Positions 46,893-59,519 of a stretch of DNA of 64,000 nt are shown piece after piece. Numbering within the stretch: position 1 is the stretch's first letter; each line of letters opens with the position of its first letter. A model generated the notes under the pieces. It worked only from the letters and a program-made list of their open reading frames with translations, made no database searches and was not told the origin of the DNA. The position numbers and the translations under genes were made by a program. This DNA is from Providencia stuartii (lineage in GTDB: Bacteria; Pseudomonadota; Gammaproteobacteria; Enterobacterales; Enterobacteriaceae), in the NCBI RefSeq assembly GCF_029277985.1, contig NZ_CP119546.1:3720001-3784000 (forward strand), in the 5' to 3' direction.

Positions 46893-47476
46893 GACATCCC
46901 CTTACCATCACTTAGCGCTAAAAATCGTTGTATTAATTCATCTGTTTCTACTAAAGGTAAACCGACAACCGCATGGTAACTGCCATTAATTCGCCTAACA
47001 TAGCATCCCCCCTTTCCTTGTATTCCATATGCACCGGCTTTATCCATTGGCTCCCCTGATTTGATATAATCCTTTATTTCCGCTACAGATAATTCGCGGA
47101 ACGTCACATCTGTCACAACGAGATGCGTCAATGTGTGATCCTTGTTTGAGATTGCGACAGCGGTCATCACTTGGTGCGTATTGCCAGAAAGGGATAACAA
47201 CATTTCTTGCGCATGTTGCTCGTTACGGGGCTTCTCTAAAATTTGATTATTAAGAACAACAATTGTATCAGCGCCAATGACAGGATAATCGTTGGCGGCT
47301 ATTTTGACGCCAGCCTGTGATTTTTCTCGAGCCAAACGTTGCACATAAGCTTCTGGGGTTTCACCCTCTTGCCATTGTTCCTCAACGACAGGGCTCAATA
47401 TATCAAAGTGATAACCCAGTAATTGCACTAATTCTCTTCTTCGTGGTGAACCAGAAGCTAAATAGATATAACTCAT
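46889..47476 (-). CDS. yhdE: Maf-family dTTP/UTP pyrophosphatase YhdE
   Basis: The 195-residue Maf protein hydrolyses dTTP, UTP and modified pyrimidine nucleotides to monophosphates. The nucleotide-binding N-terminus is [16 protein letters not shown], and the catalytic Asp70 lies in [32 protein letters not shown] completes the site. It overlaps rng by four bases and lies 38 bp after mreD. Confidence 0.96.
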   Translation of the reverse strand: MSYIYLASGSPRRRELVQLLGYHFDILSPVVEEQWQEGETPEAYVQRLAREKSQAGVKIAANDYPVIGADTIVVLNNQILEKPRNEQHAQEMLLSLSGNTHQVMTAVAISNKDHTLTHLVVTDVTFRELSVAEIKDYIKSGEPMDKAGAYGIQGKGGCYVRRINGSYHAVVGLPLVETDELIQRFLALSDGKGMS

Positions 47477-47514
47477 AAACGATATCCTAGAGATAATTGC
47501 CCGCCGCTAAAATC

Positions 47515-48003
47515 TTAACACACTGAAAACTGACGGCGAATTTTCCGTAATAGCAAAAACAACCATGGCCACAGGATACCATTCACAAGACTATTCCAGA
47601 ATACTTGTGGGTGGAATAATACTTGTGAAGAAACAAATTCTGCCCAAAATACCGTCATATCCAATATCACGGTCAGTAAGACAATCATTAAGGCTTGCTG
47701 CCACAGCGCCATATTTCTCAGTAACTGGTATTTGTAAGAGACAAGATAGCAGATAATACTGTAAGAAAGGGCATGAACCCCTAGCGCTGAACCTTGAATA
47801 GAATCAACGATGATACCAAGAATAAAGCTTGTGCCAACACTGACACGATGTGGCAACGCCATCACCCAATAAATCAAGATCAACAATAGCCACGATGGCC
47901 TGTAAAACGTAAATTGTTCAGGCCATGGTATCACTTGTAAAATCAATGCGATGAAAAAAGAGATCCAGATAATACTGCGACCATTACCACGATATTCATC
48001 CAT
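47515..48003 (-). CDS. mreD: Rod-shape protein MreD
   Basis: The 162-residue inner-membrane protein has about five transmembrane helices and partners with MreC in the elongasome. [23 protein letters not shown] opens it, and [20 protein letters not shown] is its most conserved part. It follows mreC after 40 bp. Confidence 0.96.
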   Translation of the reverse strand: MDEYRGNGRSIIWISFFIALILQVIPWPEQFTFYRPSWLLLILIYWVMALPHRVSVGTSFILGIIVDSIQGSALGVHALSYSIICYLVSYKYQLLRNMALWQQALMIVLLTVILDMTVFWAEFVSSQVLFHPQVFWNSLVNGILWPWLFLLLRKIRRQFSVC

Positions 48004-48043
48004 TTAGCTTACCCTCTTTTACCCATAGCCATTGCACCTTCCT

Positions 48044-49012
48044 TTATGGTTGGGCTTCCTGAGACAGTGATGGAGGTAATGGTGGTCCCTGAATTTCACT
48101 AGGATTTGGTAATACCTGTGGGAGCACCTTCATCAGACGCTCATTCGCAGCACGATATACCTCAGAAGGCTGTAATGGTGTAACGGTATCATTGTCATTA
48201 CCCCATAATAGCAACAAATAACGTAAGCGTTGTAACTCAGCACTCGGGCGCGCACTAATGATCGTATAAGCTCGCTGAGTATCATGCTTCACGTTTGAGA
48301 CAACAGCGACTGGGTATCCTTCAGGGAAACGCCCACCAAGCCCTGACGTCACCAGTACATCACCAACACGAATATCGGTATTTTCAGGTAGTGGCTCTAA
48401 CTGTAAATCATCTGCACAGCCAGAACCGGCGGCTATCACACGAATATCATTACGTAACACTTGAACCGGCAGGGCATGCGTAGTATCGCAAATCAATAAA
48501 ACACGGCTACTAAACTGGCTGACGCCAACAACTTGCCCCACAACACCTTTATCACTGATAACGGGCTGACCTTCATAGACGTTATCATTCTCACCTTTGT
48601 CGATAACGACTTGATCACGATAAGGGGTATTGGCACCAGAAATGACCTGAGTCACCATCATATGTTCGTCTTGGCGCAGGGGCGACCCGAGAAGCTCTCG
48701 AAGACGTGAGTTTTCTTGCTTGAGTTGCTCTAACAAAAGACTATCGGCTTTTTTTAATAGCAACTCTTGACGTAATGCCTTGTTTTCAAATTGAAGTTGC
48801 TCTCGTAAGGCGAAATTTTCCGACACATTATCAAGAAACTGACGCGGGCCATTCGCCAAAAAGTAAAATGGGCTGACCGCCGTGTCTAAATAGTTACGGA
48901 TTTTATTGAAAGGCTCAAAACGATGGTCAATCACTACCAGTGCTATTGCGGCAATGACAGCAATAAAAATACGCAACTGGAGCGATGGCCCTCGCCTAAA
49001 AATCGGCTTCAT
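48044..49012 (-). CDS. mreC: Rod-shape protein MreC
   Basis: The 322-residue protein has a short cytoplasmic start, one transmembrane helix (about 12-28), a periplasmic coiled coil (about 65-105) and a beta domain that activates PBP2-RodA. VIDKGENDNVYEGQPVISDKGVVGQVV is diagnostic (here shown split: DKGENDNVYEG, GVVGQVVGVS). The Pro-rich C-terminal tail (GPPLPPSLSQEAQP) is typical of enterobacteria. Confidence 0.97.
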   Translation of the reverse strand: MKPIFRRGPSLQLRIFIAVIAAIALVVIDHRFEPFNKIRNYLDTAVSPFYFLANGPRQFLDNVSENFALREQLQFENKALRQELLLKKADSLLLEQLKQENSRLRELLGSPLRQDEHMMVTQVISGANTPYRDQVVIDKGENDNVYEGQPVISDKGVVGQVVGVSQFSSRVLLICDTTHALPVQVLRNDIRVIAAGSGCADDLQLEPLPENTDIRVGDVLVTSGLGGRFPEGYPVAVVSNVKHDTQRAYTIISARPSAELQRLRYLLLLWGNDNDTVTPLQPSEVYRAANERLMKVLPQVLPNPSEIQGPPLPPSLSQEAQP

Positions 49013-49038
49013 GTATGGCTGAGTTTCACTAAATTCAG

Positions 49039-49090
49039 AGGAACAAAAATAGGCAAAGCAGCAGCTGGGGTAACAACCCCAGCTTGCCTA
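49039..49090 (-). terminator. Hairpin between mreB and mreC
   Basis: On the minus strand AGCTGGGG-TTGTTA-CCCCAGCT, extended by AGGCA/TGCCT with a bulge, is followed by TATTTTTG. It resembles a terminator placed after mreB, which would make much mreB mRNA monocistronic and let only part of the transcripts reach mreCD. Confidence 0.65.
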
Positions 49091-49099
49091 TGGCGTTAT

Positions 49100-50782
<1,683 letters not shown>

Positions 50783-51766
50783 ATGAAAGCCCTCGTCCTA
50801 CAGAAAGAAAATGACCAGCTAACAACCGAAATACAGACCATTCCTACCGAGCAACTCCCCGCAGGTGATGTTATCGTTGATATTCATTGGTCTACATTAA
50901 ATTATAAAGATGCCTTAGCCATCAATGGCAAAGCCGGTATTGTCCGCCAATATCCCATGGTGCCTGGTATTGATTTTTCGGGTGTGGTACATCATAGCGA
51001 GGATCCTCGTTTTAGCGTTGGGCAACATGTTTTACTCACCGGTTGGGGCGTAGGCGAAACACATTGGGGTGGACTCGCAACTCGGGCTCGAGTGCCTGCT
51101 AATTTCCTCACCCCGCTTCCTGAACATCTGTCATTACGCCAAGCCATGATCATTGGCACTGCCGGTTTTACAGCCATGCTGTGCGTTAACGCATTAGAGG
51201 ATGCGGGGATAACGCCAGATAAAGGGGAAGTGATCGTCAGTGGAGCCAGTGGAGGAGTTGGTTCCACCGCAATCCAACTATTATCATCCCTTGGCTACGA
51301 TGTGGTCGCGATTTCTGGTCGCCAAGAAAATAGTGATTACTTGCAGCAAATCGGTGCCAAAAGCGTGTTACCTCGCAGTGAATTTACGTCGCCCGCGAAA
51401 CCCTTAGACAAACAACATTGGGCGGGGGCTATCGATACCGTTGGCGGAGATGTACTGGCAAATATACTGGCACAAACGCACTACAACGGTGCCGTTGCTG
51501 CTTGTGGCCTGGCGGGCGGTTTTTCACTTCCTACCACCGTCATGCCATTTATATTGCGTAATATTCGTCTACAAGGTATCGATTCTGTTTATTACCCTGC
51601 CGCAAAACGCCCAGCAGTGTGGCAGCGCCTTTCTCAATTACTTCCTGAGTCATTTTATACGCATATCACATGCGAAATCACTTTGGAACAATCCATCGAG
51701 TATGCACAAAAGTTCTTAAAAAATCAGATTACAGGGCGTACACTTGTTAATGTTTTAAGTGCATAA
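50783..51766 (+). CDS. acuI: Acrylyl-CoA reductase AcuI (YhdH)
   Basis: The 327-residue zinc-free medium-chain reductase (quinone oxidoreductase type) reduces acryloyl-CoA to propionyl-CoA with NADPH, removing a toxic metabolite. DYKDALAINGKAG-type N-terminus and the nucleotide-binding VSGASGGVGSTAIQLLSSLGY are present. Cysteine zinc ligands of alcohol dehydrogenases are missing, as expected. TAGGAGCG precedes the ATG. Confidence 0.94.
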   Translation: MKALVLQKENDQLTTEIQTIPTEQLPAGDVIVDIHWSTLNYKDALAINGKAGIVRQYPMVPGIDFSGVVHHSEDPRFSVGQHVLLTGWGVGETHWGGLATRARVPANFLTPLPEHLSLRQAMIIGTAGFTAMLCVNALEDAGITPDKGEVIVSGASGGVGSTAIQLLSSLGYDVVAISGRQENSDYLQQIGAKSVLPRSEFTSPAKPLDKQHWAGAIDTVGGDVLANILAQTHYNGAVAACGLAGGFSLPTTVMPFILRNIRLQGIDSVYYPAAKRPAVWQRLSQLLPESFYTHITCEITLEQSIEYAQKFLKNQITGRTLVNVLSA

Positions 51767-51998
51767 AATACAACGTGTGCGGATAAATTCAAAAATTTGG
51801 ATTGCCGCACAATTCAAAAAATAAGTTCGGGTAATTTCTCTGATAAGACCAGTATTTTGCTGTCATATGCCACGAAATAATTATAATAGTGTTTTTTATC
51901 CGTAAAGATTTCATTTATTTTTATGATAAAAGATGACAAACCATCAACATCAGGTTATGTTGTCAGGTTATTGACATATCGTCGGAGTTAGCAACACA

Positions 51999-52451
51999 AT
52001 GACAGAAGATACTCACATTTTACTCCTCAATGGACCGAATCTAAATCTACTTGGTACTAGAGAGCCTGACAAATACGGCAATCTCACGCTAGTAGACATA
52101 GTTTCCAAACTAACGGCGGAAGCGGAACATCTAGGCGTAAAATTGAGTCATTTTCAGTCGAATGCAGAGCACGAATTGATAGATAAAATTCATGCAGCAA
52201 AGGATAACGTCGATTTTATCCTGATTAATCCAGCTGCATTCACGCATACAAGTGTTGCCCTGCGTGATGCATTGTTAGCAGTTGCACTCCCGTTTATCGA
52301 GATTCACCTGTCTAATGTGCACGCCAGAGAACCATTTCGCCATCACTCCTATCTCTCCGATAAAGCTGTCGGCGTAATTTGTGGTCTTGGCGCTGATGGT
52401 TACAGTTTCGCGTTACAGGCAGCGGTTAACCGTCTGTCATCAATTAATTAA
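51999..52451 (+). CDS. aroQ: Type II 3-dehydroquinate dehydratase
   Basis: The 150-residue flavodoxin-like enzyme forms 3-dehydroshikimate in aromatic amino acid synthesis. The flexible lid [18 protein letters not shown] carries the Arg and Tyr needed for catalysis, and [19 protein letters not shown] the general acid His. It lies 30 bp before accB, the order found in many gammaproteobacteria. Confidence 0.97.
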   Translation: MTEDTHILLLNGPNLNLLGTREPDKYGNLTLVDIVSKLTAEAEHLGVKLSHFQSNAEHELIDKIHAAKDNVDFILINPAAFTHTSVALRDALLAVALPFIEIHLSNVHAREPFRHHSYLSDKAVGVICGLGADGYSFALQAAVNRLSSIN

Positions 52452-52481
52452 ATCCAAATATAAGAGTACGGAATCATATCC

Positions 52482-52958
52482 ATGGATATTCGTAAAATTA
52501 AAAAGCTGATCGAGCTGGTTGAAGAGTCTGGCATTTCTGAACTGGAGATTTCTGAAGGTGAAGAATCAGTACGTATCAGCCGTGTTTCAGCGACTTCTCA
52601 GGTTATGTCGGCACCTCAACAATTTTATTCAGCTCCAGCTGCACAACCTGCATTAGCAGCGGCTGTTGCACCGGCTCAAGAAGCACCTGCTGCAACGCCA
52701 TCCACCGCACCTGCGGCTGTATCGGGTCATCAAGTACGCTCTCCAATGGTTGGTACTTTCTACCGCTCACCAAGTCCAGAAGCAAAACCATTTATTGAAG
52801 TTGGACAAACTGTCAATGTTGGCGATCCACTTTTCATCATTGAAGCGATGAAAATGATGAACCAAATTGAAGCAGAAAAAGCAGGTGTTGTGAAAGCAAT
52901 CCTGGCACAGAACGGTGAGCCAATTGAATATGACCAGCCGTTGGTTGTTATCGAATAA
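52482..52958 (+). CDS. accB: Biotin carboxyl carrier protein AccB
   Basis: The 158-residue carrier subunit of acetyl-CoA carboxylase has an N-terminal helical part, an Ala/Pro-rich linker (about 45-82) and a biotinyl domain. The biotin Lys124 is in EAMKM, and the protruding thumb typical of AccB is SPSPEAKPF. It is 12 bp before accC. AccB autoregulates its operon in E. coli. Confidence 0.98.
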   Translation: MDIRKIKKLIELVEESGISELEISEGEESVRISRVSATSQVMSAPQQFYSAPAAQPALAAAVAPAQEAPAATPSTAPAAVSGHQVRSPMVGTFYRSPSPEAKPFIEVGQTVNVGDPLFIIEAMKMMNQIEAEKAGVVKAILAQNGEPIEYDQPLVVIE

Positions 52959-52970
52959 CGAGGCGTTTCC

Positions 52971-54317
52971 ATGCTGGAAAAAATTGTCATTGCTAACCGT
53001 GGCGAAATCGCACTACGTATTCTTCGAGCCTGTAAAGAATTAGGTATCAAGACCGTAGCCGTTCACTCCGCGGCAGATAGTGATCTAAAACATGTGTTGT
53101 TGGCTGACGAAACTATTTGTATCGGTCCAGCCGCATCCACAAAAAGCTACCTGAACATTCCCGCTATCATTTCAGCGGCAGAAATTTCAGGTGCTCAAGC
53201 TATTCACCCAGGATATGGTTTCCTGTCTGAGAATGCTGATTTTGCAGAACAAGTTGAGCGTTCAGGGTTTATTTTTATCGGACCTAAAGCTGAAACCATC
53301 CGCCTAATGGGCGACAAAGTTTCCGCTATCGAGGCGATGAAACTTGCAGGTGTACCTTGCGTCCCCGGTTCCGATGGCCCTCTTGGCAGCGATACAGACA
53401 AAAACCGAGCTATCGCACAGCGTATCGGTTACCCAGTGATCATTAAAGCATCGGGTGGCGGTGGTGGTCGTGGTATGCGTGTCGTACGCCATGAAAAAGA
53501 CTTAGATTCATCAATCAGCCTAACCCGTGCCGAAGCTAAAGCGGCTTTCAACAACGATATGGTTTATATGGAAAAATTCCTTGAAAACCCTCGTCACGTT
53601 GAAATCCAAGTTATGGCTGATGGCCAAGGTAATGCTATCTATTTAGCAGAACGCGATTGTTCAATGCAACGTCGCCACCAGAAAGTCGTTGAAGAGGCAC
53701 CTGCGCCGGGTATCACGCCTGAAGTTCGCCGTAGTATCGGTGAGCGTTGTGCAAATGCCTGTATCGAAATCGGCTACCGCGGTGCGGGAACATTCGAATT
53801 CCTGTATGAAAACGGTGAGTTCTACTTTATTGAGATGAACACCCGTATTCAAGTTGAGCATCCTGTAACAGAAATGATTACGGGTGTTGACTTAATTAAA
53901 GAACAGCTACGTGTTGCTTCAGGCTTACCGTTGTCTGTCAAACAGGAAGATATCGTTGTTCACGGTCATGCGATTGAATGCCGTATCAACGCAGAAGATC
54001 CAAACACCTTTATGCCTAGCCCAGGTAAGATCACTCGTTTCCATTCTCCGGGTGGCTTTGGTGTGCGTTGGGAGTCCCATATTTATGCAGGCTATACCGT
54101 GCCTCCATATTATGACTCAATGATTGGTAAGCTGATCACCTATGGTGAAACTCGTGAAATTGCGATTGTGCGTATGAAAAACGCACTGAATGAGCTTATC
54201 ATCGATGGTATCAAAACCAACATTGAACTACACCAAATGATCATGAATGATGAAAACTTCCAAAAAGGTGGTACTAACATCCACTATTTGGAGAAAAAAT
54301 TAGGTATTCAAGAATAA
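52971..54317 (+). CDS. accC: Biotin carboxylase AccC
   Basis: The 448-residue ATP-grasp enzyme carboxylates biotin on AccB using bicarbonate. [20 protein letters not shown] opens it, the Gly-rich ATP lid is [14 protein letters not shown], and the catalytic segment [19 protein letters not shown] holds the metal Glu and Arg. A strong terminator closes accBC. Confidence 0.98.
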   Translation: MLEKIVIANRGEIALRILRACKELGIKTVAVHSAADSDLKHVLLADETICIGPAASTKSYLNIPAIISAAEISGAQAIHPGYGFLSENADFAEQVERSGFIFIGPKAETIRLMGDKVSAIEAMKLAGVPCVPGSDGPLGSDTDKNRAIAQRIGYPVIIKASGGGGGRGMRVVRHEKDLDSSISLTRAEAKAAFNNDMVYMEKFLENPRHVEIQVMADGQGNAIYLAERDCSMQRRHQKVVEEAPAPGITPEVRRSIGERCANACIEIGYRGAGTFEFLYENGEFYFIEMNTRIQVEHPVTEMITGVDLIKEQLRVASGLPLSVKQEDIVVHGHAIECRINAEDPNTFMPSPGKITRFHSPGGFGVRWESHIYAGYTVPPYYDSMIGKLITYGETREIAIVRMKNALNELIIDGIKTNIELHQMIMNDENFQKGGTNIHYLEKKLGIQE

Positions 54318-54354
54318 TATTCTGAATCACTAAAATAATTCTTTCATTCATCAA

Positions 54355-54386
54355 ATACCGGAAAACACCCTTTCCGGTATTTTTTT
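54355..54386 (+). terminator. Terminator of accBC
   Basis: A perfect 10-bp stem ATACCGGAAA / TTTCCGGTAT with a 6-nt loop and a run of T. Confidence 0.92.
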
Positions 54387-54458
54387 GCATCATGAGCAAG
54401 AGCTATTTAATATAGTCATTCATTACAATCAATCCAACCAACACAGTGAATAATCGCC

Positions 54459-54806
54459 ATGGCCTTCAAACATCATGATTGGAAAAATATTGGCAAAACA
54501 CCGGACTACCGCTTTTCCCTAGCAAATGAAAGAACCTTCCTTGCGTGGATAAGAACCGCATTGGCCTTGTTAGCAGGGGCAATCGCTATCGAACAGCTAC
54601 TGCAAGACTCTTGGTTAAAAACCTTATTAGCGCTTTTTCTGTCATCGGCTGGCGGCATTACCGCAATCATGGCACTGTATCGTTGGCGACAAAACGAGAT
54701 TGCAATGCGTAAAGAGGAACCTTTGAAATATACCTCTTTTCTCACCATGATGAGCCTGTTTATTGTCTCTATTGCCTTAATTTCCTTACTTTACATCTTA
54801 CTATAG
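54459..54806 (+). CDS. DUF202 inner-membrane protein YidH-like
   Basis: The 115-residue protein has the DUF202 signature PDYRFSLANERTFLAWIRTALALLAGAIAIEQ (core FSLANERTFLAWIRTALA) and three transmembrane helices. E. coli YidH is similar in length, and its function is unknown. It is paired with a second DUF202 protein six bases on. Confidence 0.85.
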   Translation: MAFKHHDWKNIGKTPDYRFSLANERTFLAWIRTALALLAGAIAIEQLLQDSWLKTLLALFLSSAGGITAIMALYRWRQNEIAMRKEEPLKYTSFLTMMSLFIVSIALISLLYILL

Positions 54807-54814
54807 GTATAGTG

Positions 54815-55117
54815 ATGCGTGACCCTGGCTTACAACCAGAAAGAACACAACAAGCTTGGAGCCGAACTTTACTGCTATTGGCGATCAATGGATTGCTTTT
54901 TTTTCGCTTGGGATTATTAGCGTCGTCATGGCTTATGTTTTCTGCTGCACTGATTGCTATCACGCTACTGGGTATCATTAGCTGCAAAAGACATATTTCA
55001 CGCTCTTATCAAAACAATGGACTAAAAATTGATAGTGCACTTTTTCTCTACATCACTGCGTTCGCTATCTTCGCGATGTCAATTCTATTTATCCTCTCTC
55101 TATTCGTAGACAAATAA
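54815..55117 (+). CDS. DUF202 inner-membrane protein YidG-like
   Basis: The roughly 100-residue protein begins MRDPGLQPERTQQAWSRTLLLL, the YidG-type form of the DUF202 motif, and has three transmembrane helices. An in-frame GTG lies one codon upstream. yidH and yidG are adjacent in E. coli as well, but near emrD, so the pair has moved relative to accC. Function unknown. Confidence 0.8.
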   Translation: MRDPGLQPERTQQAWSRTLLLLAINGLLFFRLGLLASSWLMFSAALIAITLLGIISCKRHISRSYQNNGLKIDSALFLYITAFAIFAMSILFILSLFVDK

Positions 55118-55258
55118 TCCCTATTACCCTACATACACGCCATATTATTCGATGACAAATCGAACATATTCAATAGCCTTTATCGGTTTTTTTACACACA
55201 TCCCTAGGTTTGTCGTACAATCGCTGATTATTTTTATTTCTATGAGGGGGAAATACGT

Positions 55259-55501
55259 ATGGATAAACGTTTTCTTCAATCAAATAAGGAAGCCCGCTGG
55301 TCATTCTATCTGACCATCGCCTATTTAATTGGGTGGGTGATTTGTGCCTATCTTCCAAGCAATACCATTGGAATTACAGGCTTACCTGTATGGTTTGAAT
55401 GGTCCTGTCTCATTCTACCCATCATTTTCATTTTACTGTGTATTATGATGGTCAACATTATTTTTAAAGATATTCCATTGGAGGACAAGGATGCAGACTG
55501 A
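55259..55501 (+). CDS. yhdT: YhdT, small DUF997 membrane protein
   Basis: The 80-residue protein has two transmembrane helices (about 18-36 and 45-70) and the DUF997 pattern NKEARWSFYLTIAYLIGWVI. It overlaps panF by 11 bp and is always found before it in enterobacteria, so a role with the symporter is likely but unproven. GAGGGG is ten bases before the start. Confidence 0.9.
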   Translation: MDKRFLQSNKEARWSFYLTIAYLIGWVICAYLPSNTIGITGLPVWFEWSCLILPIIFILLCIMMVNIIFKDIPLEDKDAD

Positions 55502-56954
55502 AGTCCTACTCCCTCTAATAGGCTATCTCGCTTTGGTATTTCTGCTATCTGTGTACGCTTATCGCAAACGCACACAGGGAGCTTTCCTCAATGAGTACTT
55601 CCTCGGTAATCGTTCGATGGGTGGCTTTGTACTTGCAATGACCATCACCGCGACCTATGTGAGCGCCAGTTCCTTTATTGGTGGACCAGGAGCTGCCTAT
55701 AAATACGGTTTAGGCTGGGTGCTACTGGCGATGATCCAATTACCCGCGATCTGGTTATCGTTAGGCGTACTTGGTAAAAAATTTGCTATTTTAGCTCGCC
55801 GATATAATGCCGTAACATTGAATGATATGTTGTATGCACGTTATCAAAGCCGCTTTTTAGTCTGGTTTGCAAGCCTCAGCCTGCTGGTGGCTTTTTTCGG
55901 TGCGATGACCGTGCAATTTATTGGGGGAGCCAGATTGCTCGAAACCGCAGCCGGTATCCCTTATACCTATGGCTTAATCATTTTTGGTGTCTCAATCGCG
56001 CTCTATACCGCGATTGGTGGTTTCCGTGCTAGTGTGCTCAATGATGCCTTACAAGGCCTTGTTATGCTGCTAGGAACAGTGATTTTACTCGTCGCCATTA
56101 TCTACCATGCCGGTGGACTCAGTGCAGCAGTCGGAAAAATACAGACCATTGACCCTAAATTGGTATCAGTAGAAGGCGCCGATGATATTTTGAGCGCACC
56201 TTTCCTTGCGTCTTTCTGGATTTTAGTTTGCTTTGGCGTTATCGGGCTACCACACACCGCAGTGCGCTGTATCTCCTATAAAGACAGTAAAGCTGTTCAT
56301 CGTGGTATTATTTTAGGCACGATAGTCATGGCAATGTTGATGTTTGGTATGCACTTTGCCGGAGCATTAGGCCGTGCAATTCTGCCAGACCTCACTATCC
56401 CTGATCAGGTTATCCCGACATTGATGGTACAAGTATTGCCCCCATTTGCGGCCGGTATTTTTTTAGCGGCGCCAATGGCAGCGATCATGTCCACCATCAA
56501 CGCACAACTACTGCAATCATCAGCAACCATAGTTAAAGATATCTATTTAAGTGCGGCGCCAGCACAAATTCGAAATGAGAAAAAACTGGCTCGTATTTCC
56601 AGTTTTTCAACCTTGATACTGGGTGCTTTGCTGCTCTTTGCCGCATGGGATCCGCCAAAAATGATTATTTGGCTTAACTTATTGGCGTTTGGTGGACTGG
56701 AAGCCGTCTTTTTATGGCCACTTGTGCTAGGCCTCTATTGGGAAAAAGCCAATAGTAAAGGTGCTATCAGCGGTATGGTCGTTGGCGGTGTCTCTTATGC
56801 ACTACTGGCATCATTTAAAATCGAGCTGTTAGGCTTTCATGCCATTGTACCTTCATTGGTATTTAGCCTTATTGCTTTTATTATTGGTAATCTTTTCGGT
56901 AAAAATCCAGTACAATCGGCAGCCAATCAATTGGCTACGCCCGCAAAAAATTAA
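55491..56954 (+). CDS. panF: Sodium/pantothenate symporter PanF
   Basis: The 487-residue solute:sodium symporter takes up pantothenate with Na+. About 13 hydrophobic helices are visible, with the family motif [22 protein letters not shown] near residue 55 and GYxY-like [34 protein letters not shown] is the conserved helix 8-9 region (shown in parts: [16 protein letters not shown]). It is coupled to yhdT and followed by prmA after 17 bp. Confidence 0.95.
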   Translation: MQTEVLLPLIGYLALVFLLSVYAYRKRTQGAFLNEYFLGNRSMGGFVLAMTITATYVSASSFIGGPGAAYKYGLGWVLLAMIQLPAIWLSLGVLGKKFAILARRYNAVTLNDMLYARYQSRFLVWFASLSLLVAFFGAMTVQFIGGARLLETAAGIPYTYGLIIFGVSIALYTAIGGFRASVLNDALQGLVMLLGTVILLVAIIYHAGGLSAAVGKIQTIDPKLVSVEGADDILSAPFLASFWILVCFGVIGLPHTAVRCISYKDSKAVHRGIILGTIVMAMLMFGMHFAGALGRAILPDLTIPDQVIPTLMVQVLPPFAAGIFLAAPMAAIMSTINAQLLQSSATIVKDIYLSAAPAQIRNEKKLARISSFSTLILGALLLFAAWDPPKMIIWLNLLAFGGLEAVFLWPLVLGLYWEKANSKGAISGMVVGGVSYALLASFKIELLGFHAIVPSLVFSLIAFIIGNLFGKNPVQSAANQLATPAKN

Positions 56955-56971
56955 GTAAAAAGAGAATCACT

Positions 56972-57856
56972 ATGCCTTGGATACAACTAAGACTTAACTC
57001 AACTGGACAACACGCCGAAGCACTTGGCGATGAACTCATTGAGAGCGGTGCCGTTTCGGTTACCTTTCAAGATAGCCATGACACCCCAGTATTCGAACCG
57101 CTCCCTGGAGAAACGCGTTTATGGGGGGATACTGATGTTATTGGCCTCTATGATGCAGAAACGGATATGAAAAGGGTTGTTGCACAATTAGAGAACAGCC
57201 CTCTTCTCGAAAAAGGCTTCATTCATAAAATCGAACAACTTGAAGATAAAGATTGGGAAAGAGAATGGATGGACAATTTTCATCCAATGCGCTTTGGGCA
57301 ACGTCTTTGGATCTGTCCAAGCTGGCGAGATGTTCCTGATCCCAACGCCGTCAATGTGATGTTAGATCCCGGCCTTGCTTTTGGCACGGGAACTCACCCA
57401 ACCACTTCATTATGCTTAGAGTGGCTAGACGGACTCGATCTTGAAGGTAAAACCGTTATCGACTTTGGTTGTGGATCCGGCATTCTTGGCATCGCAGCCT
57501 TGAAACTCGGTGCAGCGCAAGCCATTGGGATCGATATCGATCCTCAAGCCATAATCGCCAGTCGTGATAATGCTGAACGCAATGGTGTTTCAGAACGCTT
57601 ATCACTCTACTTACCTAAGGATCAACCAAAAGAGCTACAAGCTGACGTGGTCGTCGCGAATATTTTAGCCGGCCCATTACGTGAGTTAGCACCTATGATC
57701 AGCGTACTGCCACGTTCAGGCGGTTTATTAGGGCTTTCAGGTGTTCTGGCTACACAAGCAGAAGGCGTTGCCGACGCATATCGTGAGCTATTTGCAATAG
57801 ACCCTATCGCAGAAAAAGAGGAGTGGTGTCGTATCACTGGTGTCAAGCGTTTTTGA
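56972..57856 (+). CDS. prmA: Ribosomal protein L11 methyltransferase PrmA
   Basis: The 294-residue SAM-dependent enzyme trimethylates L11 at three sites. An N-terminal L11-recognition domain (about 1-60) precedes the methyltransferase domain, with SAM motif [19 protein letters not shown] and acceptor loop [27 protein letters not shown] is also diagnostic. It follows panF, as in E. coli. Confidence 0.97.
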   Translation: MPWIQLRLNSTGQHAEALGDELIESGAVSVTFQDSHDTPVFEPLPGETRLWGDTDVIGLYDAETDMKRVVAQLENSPLLEKGFIHKIEQLEDKDWEREWMDNFHPMRFGQRLWICPSWRDVPDPNAVNVMLDPGLAFGTGTHPTTSLCLEWLDGLDLEGKTVIDFGCGSGILGIAALKLGAAQAIGIDIDPQAIIASRDNAERNGVSERLSLYLPKDQPKELQADVVVANILAGPLRELAPMISVLPRSGGLLGLSGVLATQAEGVADAYRELFAIDPIAEKEEWCRITGVKRF

Positions 57857-58106
57857 TAAATTTATAATAAAAATCAGTGAATAATTTCTTTGAAATTGAA
57901 GCGGGAATAGATTATCTTATAGCTCAAATATTGTTCAACTGCTGGTGATTTTCTATCCTGCTTGAGATTTGAACAGGTCAACAATGATTTTTGTGGATTT
58001 GCTATAAATTCACTTAACCAGTTGTTATATAAGACTAATAATTGTTTCTTGAAAAAATCAAGATAAAAAAATTAGTAATAAATAACGGTTTGCTCAAAGT
58101 TTGTCC

Positions 58107-58135
58107 TTTCATATCTCGAAAAAAATGCGTAATAT
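58107..58135 (+). promoter_or_regulatory. dusB-fis promoter
   Basis: TTTCAT (58107-58112), a 17-bp spacer and TAATAT (58130-58135) with a following GC-rich ACGCGCCC discriminator. The arrangement agrees with the known growth-rate and stringently controlled fis promoter of E. coli. The dusB ATG is about 30 nt downstream of the expected start. The rest of the 57857-58106 gap is AT-rich, fitting upstream activator DNA with Fis sites. Confidence 0.6.
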
Positions 58136-58172
58136 ACGCGCCCTTGCAGTCACAGTATGGCCCCCTTTAGTT

Positions 58173-59138
58173 ATGCGAATCGGACAATATCAGTTGCGAA
58201 ACTGTCTTATTGCTGCCCCCATGGCAGGCATAACAGATAGACCATTCCGGTCCCTCTGTTATGACATGGGTGCGGGTATGACAGTCTCAGAAATGCTTTC
58301 TTCTAATCCACAGGTTTGGAAGACAGACAAATCGAGACTTAGAATGGTTCATCGCGATGAACCGGGGGTGCGTTCCGTTCAAATAGCTGGCAATGATCCC
58401 GATGAAATGGCCGCAGCAGCTCAGATTAATGTTGAGAGTGGTGCCCAAATCATCGATATCAATATGGGCTGTCCAGCTAAAAAAGTGAATCGTAAGCTTG
58501 CGGGTTCAGCACTCTTACGTTATCCCGACTTGGTAGAGTCTATCCTGTCGGCGGTAGTGAAAGCAGTTGATGTTCCTGTCACACTGAAGATCCGCACAGG
58601 TTGGTCACCTGAAGAACGAAACTGCATAGAAATTGCCAAATTGGCCGAAGATTGTGGTATTCAAGCATTAACTATTCACGGCAGGACGCGTGCCTGTTTG
58701 TTCAATGGTGAAGCGGAGTACGACAATATACGGGCAGTTAAGCAGACTGTTGCCATTCCGGTTATTGCCAATGGCGACATTACTGACCCGCTTAAAGCCA
58801 GAGCTGTCTTGGATTACACAGGGGCGGATGCCCTGATGGTAGGACGAGCGGCTCAGGGAAGACCCTGGATCTTTCGGGAAATCCAGCATTATCTGGACAC
58901 AGGTGAAATGTTGCCCCCCATGCCAATGGCAGAGGTGAAGCGCATTATGATAGCGCATGTACAGGAGTTGCACGACTTTTATGGTCAAGGCAAAGGAGCC
59001 CGTATAGCGCGCAAACATGTCTCTTGGTATTTGCAGGAGCATGCACCTGATGACCAGTTCCGGCGCTCATTCAACGCCATTGAGGACGCCAGCGAACAGC
59101 TGGAGGTGTTGGAAGCATTTTTTGAATACTTTGCGTAA
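58173..59138 (+). CDS. dusB: tRNA-dihydrouridine synthase B
   Basis: The 321-residue FMN enzyme reduces uridine 17 in tRNA D-loops. [22 protein letters not shown] and the catalytic Cys100 in [16 protein letters not shown] are clear, with phosphate-binding [15 protein letters not shown] chose the ATG at 58173 to match the family's [10 protein letters not shown]; an upstream in-frame TTG or other start at 58101 would lie in the promoter. It is cotranscribed with fis. Confidence 0.97.
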   Translation: MRIGQYQLRNCLIAAPMAGITDRPFRSLCYDMGAGMTVSEMLSSNPQVWKTDKSRLRMVHRDEPGVRSVQIAGNDPDEMAAAAQINVESGAQIIDINMGCPAKKVNRKLAGSALLRYPDLVESILSAVVKAVDVPVTLKIRTGWSPEERNCIEIAKLAEDCGIQALTIHGRTRACLFNGEAEYDNIRAVKQTVAIPVIANGDITDPLKARAVLDYTGADALMVGRAAQGRPWIFREIQHYLDTGEMLPPMPMAEVKRIMIAHVQELHDFYGQGKGARIARKHVSWYLQEHAPDDQFRRSFNAIEDASEQLEVLEAFFEYFA

Positions 59139-59162
59139 ATAAAGATAAGAGCTGACAGAACT

Positions 59163-59459
59163 ATGTTCGAACAACGCGTAAATTCTGACGTACTAACCGT
59201 TGCTACTGTAAATTCACAAGATCAAGTAACTCAAAAACCATTGCGTGATTCAGTTAAGCAAGCACTGAAGAACTATTTTGCTCAATTAAACAATCAAGAT
59301 GTTAACGATTTATATGAGCTGGTATTGGCTGAGGTAGAGCAGCCTTTGTTGGACATGGTTATGCAATATACCCGTGGAAACCAGACCCGTGCAGCCCTGA
59401 TGATGGGTATCAACCGCGGTACGCTGCGTAAGAAACTGAAAAAATACGGCATGAACTAA
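59163..59459 (+). CDS. fis: DNA-binding protein Fis
   Basis: The 98-residue nucleoid protein bends DNA and activates stable RNA promoters in fast growth. The N-terminal beta-hairpin arms (residues about 10-26) are followed by helices and the C-terminal helix-turn-helix [20 protein letters not shown]. Length and sequence are almost invariant. It is the second gene of dusB-fis with a terminator after it. Confidence 0.99.
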   Translation: MFEQRVNSDVLTVATVNSQDQVTQKPLRDSVKQALKNYFAQLNNQDVNDLYELVLAEVEQPLLDMVMQYTRGNQTRAALMMGINRGTLRKKLKKYGMN

Positions 59460-59487
59460 TCCTAGTCGGTTAATGCCGTGTTTTTAG

Positions 59488-59519
59488 AAGCACTTCTTGT
59501 TTTCAGGAAGTGCTTTTTT
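59488..59519 (+). terminator. Terminator of dusB-fis
   Basis: A perfect 9-bp stem AAGCACTTC / GAAGTGCTT with a 10-nt loop and six T. Confidence 0.92.
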
